Positions 1 to 6,713 of a stretch of DNA of 64,000 nucleotides are shown piece after piece. Location: contig CAJULW010000010.1 in the NCBI GenBank assembly GCA_910587515.1, positions 86,095 to 150,094 on the forward strand, in the 5' to 3' direction. Made by a program: the position numbers and the translations under genes. How positions within the stretch are numbered: position 1 is the first letter of the stretch; each line of letters opens with the position of its first letter. Under the pieces are notes generated by a model, which worked only from the letters and a program-made list of their open reading frames with translations, did no database searches and was not told the DNA's origin. The DNA is from an uncultured Duncaniella sp. Its GTDB lineage: Bacteria > Bacteroidota > Bacteroidia > Bacteroidales > Muribaculaceae.

Positions 1-2279
1 TCTTCGAAGTGTGTTTTTCCTGCGAGAGAGTATAGATAAGGCATCATGTCATAGCGTAGGTTGGTATAATAGACAACCGATTTGTATGCCGGATGATTTT
101 CTGGTGCTATGTTGAATATTTCGCGATACGGCCACTGTCCGTGTGCGCGGAACATTGGGGCGAAGGCTCCGAACTGATACCAACGTGTGTTGAGTTCTCG
201 CCATTCTTTCATGTCGGGATTTTCTTTTCCTGTCTCAAGATATTCTTTTGCAGCGGCCACGTAACGGTCTTCAACGCAGAAGCCACCTATATCCATGCTC
301 CACCAAGGTATGCCAGATGCGGCAAAGTTAAGACCGGCGGAAATTTGGGCTTTCATGTCTTCCCAACGGGTTGCGATATCTCCGCTCCATGTGGCTGTCG
401 AGTAACGTTGTTGTCCTGCGAAACCGGATCGAGTCAACAGGAATACGCGATTGTCGTTGGTCTCGCGTTGGCCGTTGTATATGGCTTCAGCGTTCATTAG
501 ACCGTAGGCGTTGAAATATTTGGTTGACGGTCCCAGTGCGGTCGGAGTGATAAGATCTTTGCGATATTGCAGGTCTGTGCAGTCGCGTATGTTGGGTTCG
601 GAGGCGTCCATCCACCAGGCGTCTATTCCCAGAGGTACATAGTGGTCTTTCATCTGATTCCAGAACAGTTTGCGTGCATCCGCATTGTATGCGTCATAGA
701 ACGAGCTTAAGTAGCCGGGTCCGACCCAGTCGCGAATGCTGTCCTGTACAGGAAGTTTGTACATCCATCCGTTTTCGTCGAATTCTTTGTAATGTTCAGT
801 CGTGACATAAAATTTAGGCCATACGGAAATCATCACCTTGCCGTTCATGCCGTGTATCGAATCGACCATTCCTTTTGGGTCTGGGAATCGGGCACTGTCA
901 AACTCATGGCTACCCCAGGAGTCTTGTTTCCAATGTAACCAGTCGATCACGATATTGTCGATAGGAATATTGCGTTTGCGGAACTCGGCGAGTGTCGAGA
1001 CCACTTCGTCGGCTGTGTTGTATTTTTCACGGCTTTGCCAATATCCTAAAACCCATTTTGCCATGATGGGGGCTTTGCCTGTCAGTGTGCGGTAGCCGCT
1101 GATGACATCATCCATGTCATCACCATATATAAAGTAATAGTCGATCTGATCTTGCATTTCACCCCACCAGCTCATCTGCATCTGCTCTTTATTGTTGGTT
1201 GGAGAGTAGACTCTCAGGCCGCAGTAGGCTACAGCTCCGTTGGGTTTCCATTCGATTTTTACAGGGACGCGTTTGTCTTTTTCAAGATCGACGGAAAATT
1301 TATACGAATTTGGGTTCCATGCCGTGCGCCAACGTTCCGGCACTACTTCTTTTCCGTCGATATAGACGGTGATGTATCCTGAATAGTAGAGTATAAATTT
1401 GAATTCACCGCTTTCCGAAGGTTCTATTTCCCCTTCGTAGGTCACATGGGAACCGTTGAAATTGAAGTCTTTCGGAAGGTTGACGACATGTGCCAGATCT
1501 TTACGGATCAAATGTTCGAAATATATCGAATCTTCACGTTGTACAAGTGTTTTCTCTTCCGGATTAGCCGGTATATATGTGCCGGTAAAAGCTCCTTCCT
1601 TTCCGTCTTTGTCGTAGATTTTGAACACTTGCCCAATTTGTTTATATGGCTCCGGGTTTCCGAAACGACAGAGTGAGTAGCTGTCCCAAAGGATTCCATA
1701 GTTGTCGGTGGAAACGACAAAAGGTACTGATACTTTGGTGTTGTATTGGAAAAGTTCCTCGTTTAGTCCCTTGTAGTTGAATTCATCACTCTGGTGTTGG
1801 CCGAGTCCGTAGATACCTTCATCGTCGTCGAGCGACTCGAATATTTGACGTACGGTATATCCTTTGGTCCCCTCGACCTTGATCGGATCGAAATGTCGGC
1901 CGCCCGGGGCTTCGGAAACAATGAGTTTCCCGGCTTTATCATAAAATTTTATATCACCTGTCGACAGGAAGACTGTCGCTGTCACCTCGGATGTGACTAC
2001 TGAAACAGTCGAGTCGGTTTCGGTGATGGTATATTCGGCTTTTTCTTTTTGGGGAACTGTGACAAGGCTGTTGTCTGCCACAAATTTTTTGTCTGGAGTG
2101 GCCGATACACGTATTATCTTATCGCCTAAAACTTGTAGCCGCACCTTACGTACCGAATTATCCTTGTTGGAGGATACATTGACTGTTACGCCTCGGTCCG
2201 ATTTTTCGTATTTTCCTGCGGCACACGACACTGCAAGGAGGCCGGAGAGTATGGCAGCGGAAAGATTCAGAAATTTCAT
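1..2279 (-). CDS. GH31 alpha-xylosidase-like lipoprotein with PA14 insert, 3' end cut by window
   Basis: A glycoside hydrolase family 31 enzyme, probably releasing alpha-linked xylose or glucose from plant glycans at the cell surface. The 759 visible codons start at an ATG followed by a lipoprotein signal ending in VSCAAG, so Cys19 is the likely lipid anchor. A PA14-like segment lies roughly between residues 230 and 370, followed by the (beta/alpha)8 barrel. The nucleophile is Asp558 in WWMDASEPN, and the probable acid/base is Asp634 in TWSGDIA. This WMDxxEP form and the PA14 insert resemble Bacteroides GH31 alpha-xylosidases of xyloglucan loci; that substrate is inferred, since no other xyloglucan gene is visible here. 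The C-terminus lies beyond base 1. A gene on the opposite strand follows at 2634. Confidence 0.9.
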   Translation of the reverse strand, partial: MKFLNLSAAILSGLLAVSCAAGKYEKSDRGVTVNVSSNKDNSVRKVRLQVLGDKIIRVSATPDKKFVADNSLVTVPQKEKAEYTITETDSTVSVVTSEVTATVFLSTGDIKFYDKAGKLIVSEAPGGRHFDPIKVEGTKGYTVRQIFESLDDDEGIYGLGQHQSDEFNYKGLNEELFQYNTKVSVPFVVSTDNYGILWDSYSLCRFGNPEPYKQIGQVFKIYDKDGKEGAFTGTYIPANPEEKTLVQREDSIYFEHLIRKDLAHVVNLPKDFNFNGSHVTYEGEIEPSESGEFKFILYYSGYITVYIDGKEVVPERWRTAWNPNSYKFSVDLEKDKRVPVKIEWKPNGAVAYCGLRVYSPTNNKEQMQMSWWGEMQDQIDYYFIYGDDMDDVISGYRTLTGKAPIMAKWVLGYWQSREKYNTADEVVSTLAEFRKRNIPIDNIVIDWLHWKQDSWGSHEFDSARFPDPKGMVDSIHGMNGKVMISVWPKFYVTTEHYKEFDENGWMYKLPVQDSIRDWVGPGYLSSFYDAYNADARKLFWNQMKDHYVPLGIDAWWMDASEPNIRDCTDLQYRKDLITPTALGPSTKYFNAYGLMNAEAIYNGQRETNDNRVFLLTRSGFAGQQRYSTATWSGDIATRWEDMKAQISAGLNFAASGIPWWSMDIGGFCVEDRYVAAAKEYLETGKENPDMKEWRELNTRWYQFGAFAPMFRAHGQWPYREIFNIAPENHPAYKSVVYYTNLRYDMMPYLYSLAGKTHFE

Positions 2280-2396
2280 AAAGTTAGAGGATTGGTTTTT
2301 AGTATTACATTTAAAGTTTTTTCAAGGCTGTCGTCATGAAACATCGTGGAATTGTAAATGTCATCTATGAGTCATGACCGCAAATAATGCATATTA

Positions 2397-2404
2397 CAAA
2401 GGTA
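2397..2404 (-). promoter_or_regulatory. Putative -7 box for the GH31 gene
   Basis: Minus-strand TACCTTTG matches the Bacteroidetes TAnnTTTG element exactly. A TTG lies 24 nt upstream, which is longer than the usual 19-21 nt, so the -33 element is uncertain. Transcription would start about 110 nt before the GH31 ATG. The rest of the 2280-2633 gap is AT-rich, and I see no further element in it. Confidence 0.5.
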
Positions 2405-2633
2405 GTGATTATTTGTTGTATATATTGTCAATGATGTTGACGCATGGGACGGAAAATGATTTGCAGTAGTGATCGAATGTTAATTTATACGGAACAATTT
2501 GTTTCTTTTGGGCCATGTGTGTATAGTTTTTTGTGAAAAGTGTCATTTATTAAATGTTTTTTCGATACGGTGTGAACATTTTTTATGCCGTGGTGTTATA
2601 GTTGTTAGGAACTAATTCAGACCCGATTTAAAA

Positions 2634-3137
2634 ATGAAAGATTGTCAAGCTTATCTAACCTATGTTGCTATTGTGATCGCAATGGCCGCGACAGCGTGCA
2701 CGTTTAATAAATCATCGGAAGCGAAGATTTCAGATGACTCCTCTATTTCTGATGGCAAACTCGTGCTTGAACTTCCATCTATTCCTGTCGCTATTTCTGA
2801 ACCGGAAGACAGAGCCGGTTTTCTTGCGGTCCATTTCTGGGACGGTCTTGATTTTTCAGATAGGGATCTCGCGTTGAACATGGAGTTCATGGAGCGGAAT
2901 TTTGTCGATTTCATTGGAATGCTACCGTCTGTAATCGGTTCTGACCGACTGTTGGCTTTCGAATCGCTTTTGAGGCAGGCTGCCGTCATGCCTGAAGGGC
3001 GTTCTTTGATAATGGCTTTGGGGCATAAGTATTTTCATCATCCGTCATCTCCGATGCGCAATGACGAATACTACGGTGATTTTCTCAAAGCGTCGAAAAA
3101 TACTGTTACACGCCAAACTCCTCTTGTAGAAGTCTGA
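2634..3137 (+). CDS. DUF5106-domain lipoprotein, short form
   Basis: A 167-residue exported protein with an N-terminal hydrophobic stretch ending in TACTF, a plausible lipobox. Residues 60-155 match what I recall of DUF5106: AVHFWDGLDFSD near the start, FVDFIGMLPSV in the middle, and HPSSPMRNDEYYGDFL at the end. In Bacteroidales this domain usually precedes a TlpA/thioredoxin domain in proteins of 250-450 residues. Here the reading frame stops just after the DUF5106 part, so the thioredoxin half is absent. Its last 32 bases overlap the convergent HD gene. It could be a genuine stand-alone form or the product of a 3' truncation. Function unknown. Confidence 0.7.
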   Translation: MKDCQAYLTYVAIVIAMAATACTFNKSSEAKISDDSSISDGKLVLELPSIPVAISEPEDRAGFLAVHFWDGLDFSDRDLALNMEFMERNFVDFIGMLPSVIGSDRLLAFESLLRQAAVMPEGRSLIMALGHKYFHHPSSPMRNDEYYGDFLKASKNTVTRQTPLVEV

Positions 3138-3648
3138 ACCGTTGCAAGGAGGATGGAGATATCCGCTCCATTGATTTGATGACCAGTTCTATCGGTTTGC
3201 GTTGCATGTCTCCGCTTTTTGAATAAAATTTGTCAGCATAGCATATCAGTCGTTCGAGTGTCGTTTCCGGCATGTAAGACCCTGTCAATGGCAAGGGAAG
3301 AGATTGGTTGACGATGTCTTCGTTCGTGATTCCTGTTCCCGTGTGTCTTTCGGATACGCGGGCGTATTTTTCGTCAAAACCCTCTGTCCGCAATATTTTC
3401 GCACCGAGGATACCGTGTAATATATATGGTTCTTTGCCGTGGCATCCTATGCCTGTGGCGTCGGTTAGGAATATGCCGATGTCGTGAAGCATGGCTGCTT
3501 CCTCTATTTCACAAAAAGAAATGTCCAGGTTTTTTCCCTTTGCGATATCCAAAGCTAAATCCGCAACCGCGCGGCAGTGTCGGATATAAATATCCCGCAG
3601 GCGTGAACCTGCGGGATAATATTTGTCGATTATTTCTTGATATGCCAT
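3106..3648 (-). CDS. HD-domain phosphohydrolase
   Basis: About 180 residues of a cytoplasmic HD-superfamily metal-dependent phosphohydrolase. The metal-binding signature is visible: a His in IYIRHCRAVADLA, the HD doublet in AAMLHDIGIF, a further His in YILHGILGAKIL, and SERHTGTGI. The substrate cannot be read from the sequence; small HD proteins of this kind act on nucleotides or related phosphoesters. I chose the ATG at 3648, which encodes MAYQEI, because an upstream start would overlap the end of ilvE. The gene follows ilvE after 14 bases and is probably cotranscribed with it. Its 3' end overlaps the convergent DUF5106 gene. Confidence 0.8.
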   Translation of the reverse strand: MAYQEIIDKYYPAGSRLRDIYIRHCRAVADLALDIAKGKNLDISFCEIEEAAMLHDIGIFLTDATGIGCHGKEPYILHGILGAKILRTEGFDEKYARVSERHTGTGITNEDIVNQSLPLPLTGSYMPETTLERLICYADKFYSKSGDMQRKPIELVIKSMERISPSSLQRFRLLQEEFGV

Positions 3649-3662
3649 TGTTGCCGGGCTGT

Positions 3663-4685
3663 TTATTCTACGATTGTGCACCATCCGTGTGTATCCTCGA
3701 TTTCGCCAAGCCTGATGGCGTTGAGGGTCTCGTATAGCCGGGTTGTGACAGGGCCTGCTTTACCGTCTTTTGATACGATGTATTTTTCACCGGTGTCGAG
3801 ATCGTGTATTTCTCCTACGGGAGAGGCTACGGCTGCTGTTCCCACGGCCGCAGCTTCGTCGATATCGCTAAGTTCGTCTACGGTAATGTGGCGTCGTTCA
3901 ACCTTGATACCCATATCCTCGGCAAGTTGCATGAGGCTTTTATTGGTGATAGAGGGGAGTATAGAGTTCGAAGCCGGAGTGATGTACACACCGTTCTTTA
4001 TGGCCATAAAATTTGCCGGGCCGCATTCGTCGAGATACTTTTTCTCTTTCGGGTCGAGGTAAAGCACGGCTGAATAACCAAGTTTGTGGGCGTGTTCGCC
4101 AGCTGTAAGTGACGCAGCGTAGTTTCCGCCTACCTTCCATAGGCCGGTTCCGTTTGGAGCTACGCGGTCATATTGGCGCATTATGCAGATGTTTGTCGGT
4201 TTGAATCCTGTTTTGAAATAAGGGCCGACGGGAGTCACGAGTATCATGAACAGATATTCCGACGCGGGTTTTACGCCTACTTGGGCCGATGTGCCAAGTT
4301 CTATCGGACGTATGTAGAGCGATGCTCCTGATCCATAGGGAGGCACGAACCGCTCGTTAAGTTTTACGACTTTCAACACCATTTCTTTGAACAGTTCCTC
4401 TGGCAGAGGTTCCATAAGGATTCCTTTGGCTGATTCGCGTATGCGTTTGGCATTTTCTTCGAGACGGAACACGCGCACTTTGCCGTCTTTGCCGCGGAAA
4501 GCTTTGAGGCCTTCGAATATTTCCTGTCCGTAGTGTAGGCATGTCGCCGCGATGTGGAGATTGACATCCTCGCTTTGAGAGACTTCTATTTCGCCCCATT
4601 TTCCGTCGCGGTAATAACAGCGTACGTTATAATCTGTAGGGATGTAACCGAATGATAGGTTGCTCCAGTCCAATTCGTTGTTCAT
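3663..4685 (-). CDS. ilvE: Branched-chain amino acid aminotransferase
   Basis: A PLP-dependent fold-type IV aminotransferase of the type II BCAT family, transferring amino groups between glutamate and Leu, Ile or Val. The 340-residue protein has the typical order: HYGQEIFEGLKAFR near the N-terminus, the catalytic Lys in GLWKVGGNYAAS, YLDECGPANFMAI, and VGTAAVASPVG near the C-terminus. The start at 4685 gives MNNELDWSNL and matches the family; a longer frame would begin with TTG inside the promoter. The HD gene lies just downstream. Housekeeping function, high certainty. Confidence 0.95.
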   Translation of the reverse strand: MNNELDWSNLSFGYIPTDYNVRCYYRDGKWGEIEVSQSEDVNLHIAATCLHYGQEIFEGLKAFRGKDGKVRVFRLEENAKRIRESAKGILMEPLPEELFKEMVLKVVKLNERFVPPYGSGASLYIRPIELGTSAQVGVKPASEYLFMILVTPVGPYFKTGFKPTNICIMRQYDRVAPNGTGLWKVGGNYAASLTAGEHAHKLGYSAVLYLDPKEKKYLDECGPANFMAIKNGVYITPASNSILPSITNKSLMQLAEDMGIKVERRHITVDELSDIDEAAAVGTAAVASPVGEIHDLDTGEKYIVSKDGKAGPVTTRLYETLNAIRLGEIEDTHGWCTIVE

Positions 4686-4708
4686 GATGTGTAAATTTAG
4701 ATTATTCG

Positions 4709-4716
4709 CAAAATTA
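4709..4716 (-). promoter_or_regulatory. Putative -7 box for ilvE
   Basis: Minus-strand TAATTTTG matches TAnnTTTG. A TTG is found 24 nt upstream, which is somewhat distant. The box lies 24 nt before the ilvE ATG at 4685, giving a leader of about 15-20 nt. Confidence 0.5.
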
Positions 4717-4823
4717 CACAAATCACCGCAAATTACTAATCAAAATGACATGAAAAGTTTGCAAATTGATAAAAAGTCTGCATAATCCTTTTTTCTATCG
4801 CGCTGATTTGCTACAGGTATCTG

Positions 4824-5120
4824 TTATTTGCTGAAGACGCGTGTGGATATTGATTGCAATATATCTCGGTCGGTTCTCTTTATAGAGAAGTGGTTATACC
4901 GATAGAAATCGTAGGAACCCGTAGCCTTGCGGACGAAGTAGCATGGGCGGGAGGCATTGAGGTCAAAGAAATTGGCCACTTTGCTGTCGAAATCAATAGG
5001 GATGTAATCAATGACGGGGATTAAGCGGGATGATTGACTGATGTCACCTATATCCAAGTCTTGGGCTGTGCAATACGCTCCGAACAATATGCAGAGAGCG
5101 ATTAATGTGGCATTTTTCAT
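4824..5120 (-). CDS. Small secreted protein of unknown function
   Basis: A 98-residue protein with a clear signal peptide (MKNATLIALCILFGAYCTAQ) and a mature part of about 78 residues. That part is hydrophilic, rich in Asp, Ser and aromatic residues, and has one Cys in the segment RPCYFVRKATGSYDFYRYN. I recognise no family. It stands alone between ilvE and a long AT-rich stretch. The signal peptide and a well-placed ATG support a real gene, but coding status rests on that alone. Confidence 0.5.
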   Translation of the reverse strand: MKNATLIALCILFGAYCTAQDLDIGDISQSSRLIPVIDYIPIDFDSKVANFFDLNASRPCYFVRKATGSYDFYRYNHFSIKRTDRDILQSISTRVFSK

Positions 5121-5424
5121 AATTTTTTCCGGTTGGGGTTATAAACAATGGTCTTATAGGCAGATTATATTTTAGGTATGTTTCGGGACGCTTTGTGATT
5201 CTCGATGGAGTAGCTATATTATCTTCTAATTTTTTGATATTTGATCAGATTTCACAATATCCGATAATTATTTTATAAATCTTCTTTTTTGAAGTGTTAA
5301 TGTTGTGAATCAGATATTTCGATAAATAGGTGGCTTTGGCTATCATGGTTCATTTTTACGATTTTTAGATTTTGTCGAGAGGTCTTTTTGTTTTGGCGAT
5401 TCAAGATGTTTAGTTTTGTTTTGG
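5121..5424. other. AT-rich intergenic stretch
   Basis: About 300 bases with no convincing ORF. It separates the small secreted protein gene, which points left, from the structured leader of the SGNH hydrolase, which points right. It should hold the promoter of the left gene. I see no exact TAnnTTTG on the minus strand close to 5120. Confidence 0.4.
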
Positions 5425-5456
5425 TTGTGAAAACAGTTGGCTTTTTTGTACCTTTG
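5425..5456 (+). promoter_or_regulatory. Bacteroidetes-type promoter
   Basis: TTG at 5425-5427 and TACCTTTG at 5449-5456 are separated by 21 nt, matching the Bacteroidetes sigma-ABfr consensus. Transcription should start near 5463, some 250 nt before the SGNH hydrolase ATG. This leaves a long structured leader. Confidence 0.8.
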
Positions 5457-5462
5457 CGAGGT

Positions 5463-5712
5463 CATTCGCGACTTTTTTGAAATATAGAAGAAAGTGCCTT
5501 ATACCCGTTGAAATCGCCAATCTCTAAAGGTATGCACAAGGCGCAGAGGACAGCTCATATCGTGTGGGTTGCCCTGCTGTGCGTGCATACAGGTGTTTGG
5601 CGATACCTAACGGGGCAGTACAGGGGGCAGCCCGCTTTCGTTTTTATGAAATTTCCTAAACAATGTGCCTTTGAAGGTTGCACAAAAGGCACGACCGTTA
5701 AAAATCGCCATT
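5463..5712 (+). ncRNA. Structured leader or small RNA with competing helices
   Basis: A long interrupted hairpin is formed by ATCGCCAA 5513-5520 with TTGGCGAT 5597-5604, GTATGCAC 5530-5537 with GTGCATAC 5583-5590, and GCGCAG 5541-5546 with CTGTGC 5577-5582. A terminator-like hairpin with a U-tract follows at 5611-5645. A further hairpin pairs GTGCCTTT 5665-5672 with AAAGGCAC 5685-5692. Two 5' segments are repeated just before the start codon: ATCGCCA recurs at 5704-5710, and GTGCCTT at 5494-5500 could also pair with 5686-5692. TTGGCGAT could therefore pair with the first copy or with the copy beside the ATG. I do not recognise a known riboswitch or housekeeping RNA. It may be a cis-regulatory switch, or an independent small RNA ending at 5645. 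Confidence 0.55.
5611..5645 (+). terminator. Terminator-like hairpin inside the leader
   Basis: CGGGGC at 5611-5616 pairs with GCCCG at 5630-5634 with one bulged G. The tract CTTTCGTTTTT follows at 5635-5645. It lies between the promoter at 5425 and the SGNH gene, so it could act as an attenuator or as the end of a small RNA. Confidence 0.5.
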
Positions 5713-6456
5713 ATGAATTCTGATCGATCAACTCCTCGTGTAAGGATCCGTCTCGGATCGCGGCTATGGTTTTGGAGAGTGTTGAGTGTGTTTTTTCTCC
5801 TGATGTTTGTAGCCATTGGGGTCAAATCTCATTATTTCGAACGTGTGTTGTGTAAGTTCGGTCTTATCGAAGATAACATGGTCGGAGGGGATTATTGGGC
5901 TAAGGTTGGTTGGACAAATACGTTGGAGAAACTGAATATCAATGCCGATATCGTTTTTTTCGGCAATAGTATCACAAAGGGAGCATCGTTTCATGAAAAT
6001 TTTTCAGATAGACTTATAGTCAATCTCGGCTATCCGGGCGATGGGATGAAGGGTATGCTTACGAGGATTCAGCAGGTTCGTTGTGTACGTCCGAACAAAA
6101 TATTCATGTTGGCAGGCATCAATGACATAAACCGGATGGATGAGTCCGAGTTCAGATCCAACTATGAAGCGTTGGTCGACAGCCTGTTGACCATTGTCCC
6201 TGCGGACGGTCTGTATATCGAATCGCTACTTCCCGTCAATAATAAATTCCATATTGATAACGGTTTGATTGTTGAACGCAACAGGCTGATAAGAAGTATA
6301 GCCGACGCAAAAGGTTGTCGATTTCTTAATGTACACGCTCTGTATTGTGAAGATGGAGAATTGCCCGATGGGCTGACGAGAGACGGCATACATTTGCGAC
6401 CGGAGGCATACGGACGATGGGCGGAGATGCTAAAGCCGTATATCTATGGGGATTAA
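5713..6456 (+). CDS. Membrane-anchored SGNH/GDSL-type hydrolase
   Basis: A 247-residue protein with one N-terminal hydrophobic segment (about residues 18-38, with no clear cleavage site), followed by an SGNH hydrolase domain on the outer face of the membrane. Block I reads FFGNSITKGASF with Ser in GNS, block III is AGINDIN, and block V is RDGIHLRPEAYG, giving the Ser and the Asp-x-x-His of the catalytic set. Family members deacylate lipids, glycans or acetylated sugars; the substrate is not evident. I prefer the ATG at 5713, because upstream in-frame starts lie inside the structured leader. It is probably monocistronic and may be controlled by that leader. Confidence 0.85.
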   Translation: MNSDRSTPRVRIRLGSRLWFWRVLSVFFLLMFVAIGVKSHYFERVLCKFGLIEDNMVGGDYWAKVGWTNTLEKLNINADIVFFGNSITKGASFHENFSDRLIVNLGYPGDGMKGMLTRIQQVRCVRPNKIFMLAGINDINRMDESEFRSNYEALVDSLLTIVPADGLYIESLLPVNNKFHIDNGLIVERNRLIRSIADAKGCRFLNVHALYCEDGELPDGLTRDGIHLRPEAYGRWAEMLKPYIYGD

Positions 6457-6654
6457 TGAATAGATAGTAAGAGGCGTGAAGCATTTCATGGTATGATAAA
6501 GAACATTTGCCGTGGTGAAAAAACGAGTAAATTTCGCATTTGGCAATAATAAAGATAAATCAAAGTGTGTCTAAATAATGTCCACATATCGAAAATATTT
6601 ACGATTCAGTGAAATAAAAAAGTGGAAACATTATAATTTGTGTCAAAAAACACC

Positions 6655-6662
6655 TAAATTTG
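6655..6662 (+). promoter_or_regulatory. Putative -7 box for dsbD
   Basis: TAAATTTG fits TAnnTTTG and lies 51 nt before the dsbD ATG. No TTG is found at the usual distance, so the promoter is only partly supported. Confidence 0.45.
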
Positions 6663-6713
6663 CATTCGGATAATAACCTTAAAAACATATTTCTTTAATT
6701 TTCAATTTACACC

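Noticed and set aside
5463..5712. Leader as SRP RNA, TPP, cobalamin or RNase P RNA
   Set aside because: The diagnostic conserved segments of those RNAs are absent; only a vague AGCAGCC-like stretch near 5628 recalls SRP RNA.
5508..5723. Open frames through the structured leader on both strands
   Set aside because: They lack plausible starts and family features, and they run across paired segments; the RNA-structure reading explains the sequence better.
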